From contig CM042151.1 of NCBI GenBank assembly GCA_023376005.1, positions 73,765,707-73,829,706 of the forward strand: DNA of 64,000 bases. Reading direction: 5' to 3'. Numbering within the stretch: position 1 is the stretch's first letter; the number at the start of each line of letters is the position of its first letter. The stretch is from Doryteuthis pealeii (lineage: Eukaryota > Mollusca > Cephalopoda > Myopsida > Loliginidae). Positions 11,468 to 22,199 of this stretch are shown here, piece after piece. A program made the translations under genes and the position numbers. The notes under the pieces are model-generated. The model was not told where the DNA came from and ran no database searches. It saw nothing but the letters and a program-made list of their open reading frames with translations.

Positions 11468-11690
11468 ATTCTCTCAGAGAGAGATTTTGTTTTTCTTCTC
11501 CAGAGGAGAAGTTGAAAGATTTTAAATTGTTTGTTGCATATTTGGAAGACCCAAATATTGCATTATTCTCTCAGAGAGAGAATTTGTTTTTCTTCTCCAG
11601 AGGAGAAGTTGAAAGATTTTTGAACTGTTTGACAGCTATTTGGAAAACCCCAAATAGCATAATTTTGGCTCTCAGAGAGACCCCCTTTCT
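11468..11690 (+). repeat. ~97-bp tandem repeat whose units encode three hairpins
   Basis: About 2.3 units with the ctctcag block starting at 11471, 11568 and 11669 (spacing 97 and 101 bp). Each full unit contains three successive perfect or near-perfect inverted repeats: attctctc-aga-gagagaat, cttctcc-aga-ggagaag, and a tatttgg...ccaaata stem. In unit 1 the third stem is ATATTTGG/CCAAATAT (11538-11558). In unit 2 it is GCTATTTGG/CCAAATAGC (11635-11658), so one base pair has changed on both sides while pairing is kept. Overlapping short frames are probably not translated. Confidence 0.8.
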
Positions 11691-11699
11691 TCCCAAAAA

Positions 11700-12430
11700 G
11701 AAGAAAAGTTTCTGTTCTGTGTCGCCTTGTAAAGCCGATTTATTTTGAAATAGTAACTATAGTAGCGGAATCCTGAGAGGAGAGCAGATACCTCTTTCAA
11801 CCCCCCCCCCAAAAGAGGAAGCTTTAAACTGACAGACGCCAGTTCACTCTGCCCCATTGAAAGAGTTCGCTCCTGACCGACCGACAGAGAAAAGAAGTAC
11901 TTTTTGTTTATATCTACAATTACAATTACAATTACAATTATTGTCTCCTTTCCTTTTGATACTTTCTTTTATTTTTTGTCAAAGTTTAGTGTGCAGAGAT
12001 AGCTTTTATTTTTCTACAGGAGTAAAAGGACGGACATATATCCTTTTAAATTTCCATAGTTGAGTTCCCCGTTAACCCTCACTGGTGGTTGACTGTTCTC
12101 AGTGCCTGCCAAAACTGTTCTTTCTCAGTGCCTGCTGATACTGTTCTGACGATTTAGGGCTCTGTCTTCCCCCTAGCGTCTGGACTAACAGGAACTGATC
12201 AAGGGGCAGATAACCCAAATTTCCGATAGAGTCAATTATATCATTAATAAATTGATTGAAATTGTTACTTTCTTTGTTTTCTCACCACCAGAATTCATAA
12301 AGATATGAATCTAGCATATCTGCTTGAATACTATACTGCTTTTTATTTTGTCTTGTCTCATGGTATATCCCTAGTTTTAAATTTTGGGGACAAGAAGGAT
12401 ATATAAAGATGTATATGTGATGGCTGTAAT
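11700..12430. other. Unannotated, possible transcribed or LTR-like sequence
   Basis: Contains an imperfect duplication of 'tctcagtgcctgc' (around 12097 and 12123) and a (caatta)n run near 11920. No coding potential is convincing. It could be untranslated exon sequence for the zinc-finger locus at 13.2 kb or a decayed LTR. Confidence 0.2.
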
Positions 12431-12439
12431 CTCTGAAAG

Positions 12440-12640
12440 TCATCTCTGCTTAGGGAAATAATGAAAATTGTGAAAGAAAAACAATGTTTACATTTTTGCA
12501 CCTTTAAATCAATTGAAATGTAATGTAGCCAAAAACAAGTTATGACTAGAGGCTTTTTTTAAAAATTCTATGAAAAATAAATTAATGATCCGATTTTCAC
12601 AAAGATTTCCATAATTTCTTACCTTTTGATGAAAATATGT
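12440..12640 (+). mobile_element. Internal fragment of a TAGGTACCACC-family element
   Basis: Matches 7700-7905 closely (for example 'gcttagggaaataatgaaaa' and 'ccaaaaacaagttat'). It lacks both termini of the element. It is bracketed by a direct repeat of about 20 bp (gtaatctctgaaagtcatct / gtaatctctgaaaatcatct), so it did not arrive by normal terminal transposition. Confidence 0.7.
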
Positions 12641-12837
12641 AATCTCTGAAAATCATCTCTGAAATGAGAAACATAGTTGGCAGCATGTTATTTGACTTAC
12701 TGGTAGTTCATCTTATTTATTTACACCTGGGATTAACCAACGGTCTATTTAGCCAATGTGAGTTGGAAATTTCAGTACACTGAAGAAACTTACTAAGGGA
12801 AGTATGTGCCTAAACTTAAAAAAAAACACACTGTATT

Positions 12838-13036
12838 TGGTGGGCCTGATATGACTTGAGATTGAATACAAGGTTCCTAGTTTGATACCATTGCCAACTC
12901 GGCGTATGAGTAGCACAGGAATATGTGTGGTAAAGTAAGGAGCTGATGGTAGGTAACAATCTCCTTGGTCTAGCACTAGTGAAAAGGGTATAGACTCCCT
13001 CGCTGATTGGCTGATACTGCCCTGGCGATTTTACTT
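12838..13036 (+). repeat. tRNA-derived SINE-1, decayed copy
   Basis: Contains the box B-like segment aaggttcctagtttgatacc and then the family body (tatgagtagcacaggaat, ctccttggtctagcactag, agactccctcgctga). It matches the complements of 17359-17605 and 34133-34367. The tRNA 5' half (box A) is eroded. Confidence 0.75.
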
Positions 13037-13241
13037 ATAATAGGGTTAGATTTATCAAATAACAGTGCGTTTTGCAAATTCTAAAAAATTGATATGGTGG
13101 CTTTAGTCAGGGCTGTGGTACCCTCATCTTTAAGGGGTTCACCAAAGCAATTTTTTCTGAGCCTCTTTTAGGATAAACTCATTCCTGCATTATATTACAT
13201 TCACATAAATACATTATATTTTTCTTTCTTTTTTCTTTCAG

Positions 13242-14552
13242 ATTTTCAGTGTCTGCCAGTTTTAATCCACTATTCAATGTCACTTTGAAAGAGAAAGAAG
13301 TAGATTGTGTCTTAAAGGAGGACTATTTCTGTGAAGAATGTGGTGGATATAGCCACATTCAAAACTTTAACGATCAGTCGAACATGCTTGATACTGGAGA
13401 GGACTTACAAACTGGGAAAAATCATGTGAATTCACACACTGAACCAATACTCCATAAATGTGAAGTGTGTGGGAAAGTCTTCACTGAAAAATGCAAGCTG
13501 GAAATAAATTCAAAAACTCATTCACTGGAAAAGACCTTTCAGTGTGAGGTTTGTGATAAAGATTTTTCAGAAGAGGATACATTTAAAACCCATGTAAGGA
13601 TACATACAAAAGAAAAACGTTTCCATTGTGAAATCTGTACAAAACATTTTCTATACATTCTGCATTAAAAGTTCACATGCGAACTCATACTGGAGAAAAG
13701 CCATTTTCTTGTGAAGTATGTGACAAAGCTTTTTCTCAGAATTCTGAACTAAAACGACACATGAGAATCCACACGGGAGAGAAACCATTTTCTTGTGAAG
13801 TGTGCAGAAAAGCTTTTCCAGAAAATGACAAATTAAAGATTCACATGAGAATGCATACTGGAGAGAAACCTTTTCAATGTAAAGTATGTGATAAAGCATT
13901 CTCAATAAATAGTGCATTGAAAATTCACATGAGAATGCATACTGGGGAGAAACTTTTTCACTGTGAATTGTGGGACAAAGCATTCTCTCTAAGTAGTGAG
14001 TTGAAAATCCATGTTCGAATTCAGACTGGAGAGAAACCATTCTCTTGTGAAGTATGTGGAAAAGCTTTCTCACAAAGAAATATCTTAAAAACACACAAGA
14101 ATACATACGGGTGAAAAAATTGTTTATTGTGAAGTATGTGGGAAAGGTTTCTTGCATAATTCTGAACTAAAAAAAACACATTAGGATCCATACTGGAGAG
14201 AAACCTTTCCATTGTGAAGTGTGTGCAAAAGCCTTCTCCCAAAACACAAATTTAAAGGTCCACATGAGAACCCATACTGGACAGAAAATATTTCAGTGTG
14301 AACTATGTCCTGAATCTTTTTCTTCAAGTCGTGAATTTAAGGTCCACACAGGGACTCACACTGGAGAAACCCCATTTCACTGTGAAATATGTAACAAAAA
14401 AATTTTTTTACATTTCAGAACTAAAGAGACATATTAAGACTCATACTGGATATAAGCCTTTTAATTGTAAAGTATGTGGAAATGCTTTCCCTCCAGACTA
14501 CAATTTAAAAATGCACTTAAGAACTCATAATGAGAAATTAAACCTCCACTGA
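13242..14552 (+). pseudogene. C2H2 zinc-finger gene broken by four frameshifts
   Basis: A polypyrimidine tract and AG (tttctttcag, ending 13241) make a convincing splice acceptor, so this is probably the terminal coding exon of a multi-exon zinc-finger gene. It encodes about 12 fingers of C-X2-C-X12-H-X3-H type with TGEKPF-like linkers, preceded by two degenerate ones (one has Asn for the first His). One finger near 13960-14030 has Trp for the second Cys and Gln for the last His. The frame breaks near 13652 (T run), 14095, 14172 (A run) and 14398 (A/T run), but protein similarity resumes immediately in another frame each time. Three of the four breaks are in homopolymers, so assembly error is a real alternative to true decay. 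If intact it would be a nuclear sequence-specific DNA-binding protein. Confidence 0.85.
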
Positions 14553-14599
14553 TAACATTAAATGGGAAGGTGACTGTCTTCTATGAAAAAGTTATTTAG

Positions 14600-14932
14600 A
14601 TAGGCAGTTATATAAAAGGCAGGGATATTAAACTTGATATTGTCATCGGGAATAAATATGAAAAAACTGCTCTCATTATTGATGTAGCTGTCCCAAATGA
14701 TTATGGCCTCAATAGAACCAAGTGTGAAAAAATACAAAATACTAAGACTTAAAGAATGACTTCAAAACAACTTGGTCATTGAAAGAAATCAATATCATAC
14801 ACATTGTGATAGGGGTAACTAGGTTGGTCAAGCAAAACTTTAAAAAAATACCTTGACACAATACCTGGTAAACCAAGCTACTATGAAATACAAATAGCAG
14901 CTATCAAAGGAACATGCTTCATCCTAAAATGA
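14600..14932 (+). pseudogene. LINE 3' end relic: PD-(D/E)XK-type endonuclease domain
   Basis: From 14624 the plus strand reads LDIVIGNKYEKTALIIDVAV, the spacing D-X14-D and the IIDVAVP block of the restriction-like endonuclease found at the C terminus of R2/NeSL/CRE-group non-LTR retrotransposons. The proline of the PD motif is Leu. After a frame change near 14745 similarity continues (W-S-L-K-E-I-N-I-I-H-I-V-I-G), then in another frame to about 14930 (Y-E-I-Q-I-A-A-I-K-G). Reverse transcriptase sequence is absent. It is a dead 5'-truncated copy inserted just after the zinc-finger exon, and a different subfamily from the relic at 61.8 kb. Confidence 0.7.
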
Positions 14933-15028
14933 TCATTAGGATACAAATACTATTTATAAATGAAAAAAGAGTCAGCTCCAGGCAGGAGCCCCATGATTTC
15001 TAAAAATTGTTAAAAGAAAAGAAAAGAG

Positions 15029-15115
15029 AGAGAGAAGCCATTTAACTGTGAAATGTGGGAAAACAAACTTTTACACAAGATTATAACTTAAAAATACTCA
15101 TGAAAACTCTTAATC
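15029..15115 (+). pseudogene. Isolated, decayed C2H2 finger
   Basis: The plus strand keeps EKPFNCEM, then, after a frame change, a TFTQDYNLK-like segment and an 'actcatgaaaactc' His region. This matches the finger/linker pattern of the locus at 13.2-14.55 kb. It is probably the former end of that finger array, now cut off by the LINE relic at 14.6-14.93 kb. Confidence 0.6.
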
Positions 15116-15271
15116 CATTACATTGACTAGAAAAGAAAGCATTTTTAAGTGTTCATTTATATTTATGTTGTGCACCTTTTTTGATCATTTTTTTTACAGT
15201 AATATAAACCCTCACTATAATGAACTCCAGCATGTTTTTTTTTGTCTTACTTTGATAGTTTGTGTGGTAGG

Positions 15272-15765
15272 AGGCCCTGTTGGCTGGGGCGGTACAATAC
15301 ACCAACTGCACCTCTACAGAGGGATAAAACCCTTCTTCATGGAACCAATTTTTGGCTGTGATACTTAAGAAGGGAATCCTTATGGCTGAACAGTCCATGA
15401 CATGCAACACTCCACTTTGACCCTTGGGATAAACAGGCAGTTTGAGAAGCCACTTCTGATCACTCAGCTGATCCCATCAGGCCCTAGGACTTATATGATT
15501 ATCCCCAACCGTATTGCTTTTATGGCAAACCCCCAAACCTGAGAAGTGTGGAGTACTGCTTCATTGCCATTACTCCCAGGTCCACTCTGACCCGGAGCAG
15601 TAGTACCTGTTAGGTTCCCTTGTATAGGTTAAATAGATTAAAAAACGTGTTTAAAAAAACTGAGTTAAAAAAAATGAATACACAACAAGAATGAATAAGA
15701 CAAAACAGCTTGGGCATAAAATAACCCAACAAGAGTTGACATGCTGTAAAATCCAACCAACCAAA
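15272..15765 (+). repeat. ~600-bp retroposon family, copy C
   Basis: Forward copy from 'ccctgttggctggggcggt' to an 'aaaatccaaccaaccaaa' tail. It is shorter and more diverged than the copy at 16020. The 81- and 85-codon frames overlapping it are repeat by-products. Confidence 0.7.
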
Positions 15766-16019
15766 GGTATGTGGCCGTGCAGTTGCTTTTTTGTGGAGTG
15801 CTGCTTACAGGATTAGTTCAATACAGTATGCAGCACCCTTGGGGAGTTCCTATCTAGCTTTTTCTCCAAGTGTTTCAGTAAATTTAAAATACTGCAGCCA
15901 TACAGTAGCACTGATACAGCTATGGCTTGGAAGAATCCTCATTTTATCTTATCTGAAAGATCAAATCTGAGAAGTAAGAACAAACTCCTAAGTGATATTC
16001 TTCTGTGAAAATATTCTCT

Positions 16020-16619
16020 CACCGCCCTGTCGACTGGGGCGTTAGAATGCACCGACTGCACCTCTGCAGAGGGGTAAGACTCCCCCAATGGGGCCACCTG
16101 TTGGCCGTGGGAGGCAACCCGTGATGCTTAAGGATAGAGCCCAGGTGGATGAGCAGTTCATGACATGCAATACTCCACTTTGGCCTATCTTGGGCTAGAC
16201 GGGCGGTCGGAGGGGCCCCCTCCGATCAATCGGCTGGTCACGTCAAGCCCTAGCACCTATATGATTTTCCCAACCCTATTGCCCTTATGGCAAGCCCCAA
16301 CCCCTTTTTATGATATGGGTGCTAGAAGGCGGTGGCTGCGGGTCTACATGTCCTGGGAATGACGTTAAACTCTATCTGATGGTGAGGTTCCAGTTCTGGA
16401 GGTTTGGGGAATGTGGAGCACCCCTTCATCACCATTGCTCCCTGGTCCACTCTGACCCAGAGTGGTAGTACCTGTTAGGGTCCCATCTATGGGTTAAATA
16501 GAAAAATGTATTTATAAAAAAATTGTATTGTCCATTAAGAATTGCTTTATTTCAAAACTTTATCGGCATTAAATGACCCACTGAGTTTGATATGCCATAA
16601 AACAGAACAAACCAAAACC
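16020..16619 (+). repeat. ~600-bp retroposon family, copy D, with TSD
   Basis: Full-length copy, about 600 bp, ending in aacaaaccaaaacca. Flanks are aaaatattctct (16008-16019) and aaaacattctct (16620-16631), 11 of 12 matching, a retroposon-type TSD. No reverse transcriptase and no tRNA-like box A/B are visible, so it was mobilised in trans. Confidence 0.85.
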
Positions 16620-16936
16620 AAAACATTCTCTGGGACACACCAGTATTAGCCAACAAGCAAAAAAATCTATGATCATCAGTTCTGTATGAATAATGGATGC
16701 TGTGCAGATGATTTGCTAAGATCAATGAGCGATTGGGAGGGGTGGTGAGAGAGAGAGAGAGTTATGGAAATCCATGCTGTCAGCACCACTTGATGACAGA
16801 AAATGACCATATGTATAGTAATCACTACTCATATAGATACCAAAATAAAAGGGCACTAAAATCACATACAGATACTATACTCAAATTAAAACCATTATCA
16901 TCCTTCAATGCATTACAATTTCCCCCATTTGTGTGT

Positions 16937-16948
16937 GTATATATATAT

Positions 16949-16982
<34 letters not shown>
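16937..16982. repeat. (TA)n microsatellite
   Basis: Alternating TA broken by single bases, directly adjoining the 228-bp palindrome. The other side of the palindrome has a second (TA)n run at 17248-17285. Confidence 0.9.
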
Positions 16983-16983
<1 letters not shown>

Positions 16984-17210
16984 TATAATGTATTAATTTG
17001 AAAGCAATTACAATGCAAGTAAAAAAAATAAAAACAAAAAGATGTTATTTTTTGTCTTATCGATTTCAAAGTAAAACTTTATCTTCAGAGACGATTAATC
17101 GTCTCTGAAGATAAAGTTTTACTTTGAAATCGATAAGACAAAAAATAACATCTTTTTGTTTTTATTTTTTTTACTTGCATTGTAATTGCTTTCAAATTAA
17201 TACATTATAA
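16983..17210. repeat. Perfect 228-bp palindrome
   Basis: Two 114-bp arms that I could match base for base at the positions checked. The centre is between 17096 and 17097 (gagacgatt|aatcgtctc), and the outer ends ttataatgta / tacattataa are at 16983 and 17210. There is no spacer. It is flanked on both sides by (TA)n tracts. No coding sequence. Confidence 0.9.
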
Positions 17211-17242
17211 CATACTTAATGCTTTAAGCAAATTACCAATTA

Positions 17243-17288
<46 letters not shown>

Positions 17289-17358
17289 GCATTGTACTAC
17301 TGCAGGAAACGTAGGGCCATAAAAATTCCAATGTAATGTGTGTATATATAAGTAAAAG

Positions 17359-17605
17359 TAAAGTCGACGGGGTGGCCTAAAGTCGGTATCAGCCAGTCAG
17401 CGAGGAAGTCTATCCCCTTTTCAATAGCGCTAGACCAAGGAGATTGTTTTAGCATCTGAGGTGGAGCGCAACCCCTACCACTGGCTCCTCACTTTACCGC
17501 ACAGATCCCTGTGCTACTCATACGCTGAGTTGGCGAGGACCGGTATCAAACTAGGAACCTTGTGGTTTCTAGCCGAATGCTCTACCAACTGAACTAACCC
17601 GGCCC
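17359..17605 (-). repeat. tRNA-derived SINE-1, full copy
   Basis: On the reverse strand the element starts gggccgggttagttcagttg, a tRNA 5' half with box A. It continues through box B (ggttcctagtttgatacc) to a body ending in a 'ccccgtcgactttact' tail. The same order is seen at 34133-34367. The internal RNA polymerase III promoter elements are legible. TSDs are obscured by TA microsatellite flanks. Confidence 0.85.
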
Positions 17606-17720
17606 ATATATATATATATAAACTTGAGCACTCCATTGATAATACCGCAAAAAACTTGGTTCACTGCTATCTCACCAAGCGAGGTAGTGATAACCATATA
17701 CTATTAAAATACTATATATG

Positions 17721-17752
<32 letters not shown>

Positions 17753-17761
17753 TAGATAGAT

Positions 17762-17993
17762 AAAATGGTATGAAAAACATATATGTTGTTAAATTAAATT
17801 TATTTTTACAACTTTTGCATTGCTAGTATTGCCAATATTTCAATTTCATCAAAACATCTTCATCAGAGCATAATGATAATTGTGACCGTTTTAAGATGTG
17901 AATGTTTTTAATCTGGGTTCTTCAAGAGAGAAGCAGTTTTCCCCTTGAAGAATCCATTCAATCTAACAACATATGTGTTTTTCATACCATTTT
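17762..17993. repeat. Segment with ~30-bp inverted ends
   Basis: The left end aaaatggtatgaaaaacata and the right end tatgtgtttttcatacca are complementary over about 30 bp. They enclose ~170 bp with 'caaaacatcttcatcagag'. It sits in a TA/TAGA microsatellite context, so TSDs cannot be read. The class is uncertain (TIR element or retroelement end). Confidence 0.55.
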
Positions 17994-18033
17994 ATCTATA
18001 CATATACCGTTGGATTCATTTCCTTACTCTTAA

Positions 18034-18071
<38 letters not shown>

Positions 18072-18902
18072 ATGTGAAGGAGTTGCTAGGAGTGATGACT
18101 TATAGGGATGGTTGTGTTATATACTGGGATTTTCACTAACCCAAATCGATATAACGTTATATACCTTTCTTACTTCTTACTCTGGTCGTATTTCTTCTGG
18201 CCGACTTTGCTATTCTGATCGTCTATCTTCTAACATCTTGGTCTGGTATATCTTCTAAGGTCTGGTCTTCTTGGGGACTCTGGTCTGATTTCTGTTATGG
18301 ATCATTCCTTATCAGAAGCCCTGTGTCATCGTTAGTTTTTAGGTAATAAACACAAGACTTCGATTTACGTTGATGTTACTTTATTCCAGAACCCCAACCC
18401 AGACAATCTGCGCAGATAAGGCTCACATGTTGCTAGCTCGGCTTCTAAGTTCTAACTGACCCTTACTTACTTAGTATCCTTCTATTGCCTTCCGGTTCTC
18501 ACGATCCATCCCCGGAAAGAAGGTCAGAGTGAGGTCAAGCACCGTCACTCACTCCCAAGGCCATCAGCTGTACTAATCGCCATAATGATTTCTACAATAC
18601 CTTAAAAATGTATTAGGGATCCAATAATTATGTAACAGTTGTCAAGAGAGAGTCATAGGAATCTGTACATCTTGACTTGATGTTAATGATAATGAATTAA
18701 TTAGGGAGAGAGAGAGGGGGGAGTAGTACTAATAGTAGTCAGTGGTTGCCTCTCATACAGTAGTCAAATTTCTACAATCTAAAATTAATAAGAGGGAAAT
18801 TATAAAGGCACCCAATAGCAAAAGAAGGACAACATGACCTTCAATGATTAGAAAAGACAAGTAGGGAGGGGGTACCTCTGGAAATTTGATCCTATGATCT
18901 TT

Positions 18903-19195
18903 AGAGGTGCGGAGTGTAATGTTTAGAGTCATTGGAAATGGACTCATCGGGATGAGTTCAAATCCGGGATAAGGCTGTTTACATTTCACATAGTGCTAAT
19001 ACCCTTGGGAAAGGTATGCATCCAACTACACGCCCTCCAGCTATGTGTAAATAGTAGGGTGGATTGGGCTCTTTAACCTTGGCTAGATAACCAGTCTAGG
19101 AGAAGGAAAATTCTGAATTCAAATCAGTTAAACTCCGCTTAAGACATTGACCATGTGTTACATCCTACTTGCACTGGCGGGGGGGCGGTAAATAT
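18903..19195 (+). repeat. tRNA-derived SINE-2, full-length copy
   Basis: Head with box A-like gtgtaatgtttagagtca and box B-like gagttcaaatccggg, then a body with 'gctaatacccttgggaaag', 'ccctccagctat' and 'accagtctaggagaagga'. It is followed by a G-rich and T-rich tail. The same family is at 19374-19590 and, rearranged, at 39436-39663. Confidence 0.75.
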
Positions 19196-19373
19196 ATGTT
19201 TTATTTGTATATTGTTATCATTTCCAATTTTCAATTCCATAATGAAATGTGGTGCCGATATTGAGCTTTGTTAATTGGCAGAATTTTGCAGGCAATATGA
19301 TTGAGACAAGGGAAATGTATTGTTTCTATATTATTTCAAATATGTCCAAACACCAACATAATCCTTGGACAAA

Positions 19374-19590
19374 GCCGTTGGCATTTCACATGGCGCTAAT
19401 ACCCTTGGGAAAGGCATGAATCCAATTCTCCCTCCAGCTATGGATAAATAGCAGGGCAGACTGGACTCTTTAAACATGGCTAGGTAACCAGTCTAGGAGA
19501 AGGAAAACTCTGAATTCAAACCTGCTAAACTCCGCTTAAGAAATTGACCTTGTGTTGCATCCTGCTTGTGCAGAGGGGTTGATAAAGATA
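19374..19590 (+). repeat. tRNA-derived SINE-2, 5'-truncated copy
   Basis: Body only, from 'aagccgttggcatttcacat' to 'cctgcttgtgcagaggggtt'. It lacks the tRNA-like head and lies 180 bp downstream of the full copy in the same orientation. Confidence 0.75.
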
Positions 19591-19599
19591 TATATCGGC

Positions 19600-20925
19600 C
19601 TTTATTCATGGACTTTCATCCTGATCATTTCTATTGCACTTTGACAGTTATTTTGCTCCATATAGACCTTATCCAATCATTGAATTGAAACAGTTAAAAC
19701 ATAAAAGTACTAAATTTAACTAATGTGGTAGCTTCAGTTCTGAGCAAAAACCAAATTATCTTTTTGGTACACATAATGTTCAATATGTATAAAGCAATGA
19801 TAGACAAAAAAGATTGCCATTGATGCAGAGCTACATTAGGATTTTCCCACCTATTGAACTTGGTATGAAAAAATCAGAAATCATTAATTGTTGAATATTT
19901 CAATCTCATATTTCTATTAATAAATATATTTAATGTGACATCAGCAGGAGCTCAAACTCCACCTACTTCCGCCCAAGACTTTTTTTTCCACTTTTTTATA
20001 ACCTTTTTATAAACTGTTCAGTTTGTAATAAATCTTTGTTGAATTTACCTCGTGTTGTCCATCTCCTCACTTTCACTTTATGGTAAATTCTTTTTTCTCA
20101 CACATTGTTTCCACTATGCAATACGAATACTCAACCTCAACATTAATAACTTAAAATTGGTTAACACGACTCGGAAAATATCTAAGTTGGGCAAGAAATT
20201 TGCCTGATATTAGCTCACTAAAACATAGGCTAAATTAAGGCAGGAGGCCTGGACGACATAAGATGAAAATTACCAAAATATATTCTCGAATTCACAATTT
20301 CAATATTCAAGTGCACAATATCATTTTCATTTTTAAAATGATGTCACCAGCAGCCTTGAGATGTATTTACATCATGTGAATCTTGTTGTAAAAACAGCAA
20401 AAATGCTTTTGATGTACCCTAACAAAAATTAAAGGTAGCAAAAATCTGTAATGCATTTTTTACTTTATTATTTAAACATATCAAATAATATACATATACG
20501 AGTTACTTTTTGTGTTTGTCTGTATATTCATGAAGTAAATTGTTTTACCATTAAACAATTTAAGAGAAAAGACTTCAGAGTTTAAATGATTATTGCTCTG
20601 AATTTTTTAAAATGATTAATTCATTGATTTCAATGGCATGTCCACAGTCTAGGTTTATTTTATGCTTAAAAGATAGGGAATTGTACATTTATATCTATAT
20701 TTTTGTGTAGTTTCTACAGAGTTTTTTTTTTTTTTTTTCACACAATTATATCAAGTATTCTTAGCAAATATGAAAAATTTGCACACAGTATTATGATTTC
20801 AATATTTCTATCTAATACTAATAATTATAGTTTCAAGTATTCATTTCTATCTAATAACAGTTATTTATTTGCTCAAAATTATATAGTTTCAAGTAACTAA
20901 TAATAATCTTTAGTAAACAATTATA
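19600..20925. other. No gene; scattered AT-rich repeats
   Basis: 19715-19880 resembles part of the dispersed repeat at 85-480. 20800-20925 has several loose copies of 'tttcaagtattc/taataatta'. No coding or RNA feature is supported. Confidence 0.35.
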
Positions 20926-20933
20926 GCTTTAAG

Positions 20934-21914
20934 TAGGTATGTCCAAATGGTCGGAGAGCTAACTCATTCTTTTTTAATGTTTTTCATCTGGAAAAAAAAA
21001 GGCTTATGCTGAGACAAAATCAAAGGCCTACATGTGCAAAATTTCATTTAGGAAAGTTATACTATATAGCCAAAAAATGTAAGAAAAAAGAACAAAAAAA
21101 AAAAAACATCACAAGGATGCATGCACTGAAACAGTTTTTACTGGCCCCAGAGTGAAAATCCAGGTATTTCTATGTAAAAAGGGGAATAACTTTTAACATT
21201 ATAGATCAACCATGAATGAAAAAGAACAATAATTAATTATAATTTTTAAATATATAAAAATATCAGAAAATATGTTGTGCAAAATTGCCCATTTTTAATC
21301 ATACAGTTTTAGATAGATTAGATAAATCTTGATTGCTGACAAAAAGATTGTGTTCAATATGCCTCCTTCCAACCGTTTAAAATTCCCTAGTAGATTTTTA
21401 AGTAAATAAAAATAGTTCAGTTGAATCAGAGAAAAGATTTTTTTAGCACCAATTCAAAAATATTGTTTTTAAAACTGTGAAATGAGAAAACTCACAACAA
21501 AAATTATTTTTTGAGTTTTAAAAGAATAACTTTTTCATAATTTTTTTCAGGTGTTGAAATTTTTTTATCTTTTTTTAATTTAAAAAAAAATCATTTGTGT
21601 GTTCTTCTGGATTCAGTCTTTCGAGAAATGTAAAAATTAGGGTCTGGAAATATTTTTTTTTATTCAAATGACCAAAGGTTGAAACTACCCCTACAATCAT
21701 AATTGATTTAAAAAAAACAAAAAAAAAAAAAAACACATTTTTCCAGAATTCTTTTTTTTAAATAAAATACGATATTAATTTTAGAATTAAGTCATGAATG
21801 GATAATGTGGTCAAAATTTCATTAAAATTGAACTATTCCGTGATTTTTGATAATTAAGATTTTAAAAAAAATTCTTTACAACCATTTATTTTATTTTATT
21901 TTTACGCATACCTA
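20934..21914. mobile_element. TAGGTATG-ended TIR element, perfect 8-bp TSD
   Basis: 981 bp with short TIRs TAGGTATG...CATACCTA and a perfect 8-bp TSD, gctttaag (20926-20933 and 21915-21922). The TAGG terminus and 8-bp TSD fit the hAT superfamily. It is non-coding and AT-rich. Internal sequence is related to 44080-44360 (shared 'gaaaaagaacaat', 'tttttaaatatat'). Confidence 0.85.
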
Positions 21915-22004
21915 GCTTTAAGTAATTATTCTTGATATAAATAATTTGCAGTTATATGATATCAAGTATTCCTATCGAATACGAGTAATTTTTAAACAAA
22001 ATTG

Positions 22005-22195
22005 TTTGACCATAGACGGGATCGTACTAACACCACTCCGGATCAGAGTGGGCCTAGGAACAATGGCAATTACAGGTACGACAACTCCCTAGAACTGAAG
22101 CTTCATCATCAGATGCAGTTTAGTGTCATACCAAGACCCCACCCCCTGTCTTACCAATCTGTAGGGGATACAGTCAGCGTATTTTAAGTCCCACC
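22005..22195 (-). repeat. ~600-bp retroposon family, decayed fragment E
   Basis: Reverse-orientation blocks for the 'actccggatcagagtgggcc' and 'gatgcagtttagtgtcat' segments of the family, with both ends lost. The 61-codon frame here is a by-product. Confidence 0.55.
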
Positions 22196-22199
22196 GACA

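Noticed and set aside
13651..14242. Long reverse-strand frames opposite the zinc-finger exon
   Set aside because: They are antisense shadows of the finger repeats, as are those opposite 28.2-30.0 and 53.0-54.0 kb.
17820..17880. Possible second hammerhead on the reverse strand (ctctgatgaagatg ... gaaattgaaat)
   Set aside because: The CTGATGA-like and GAAA-like strings are present but the region between them does not form stem II and stem I does not close.
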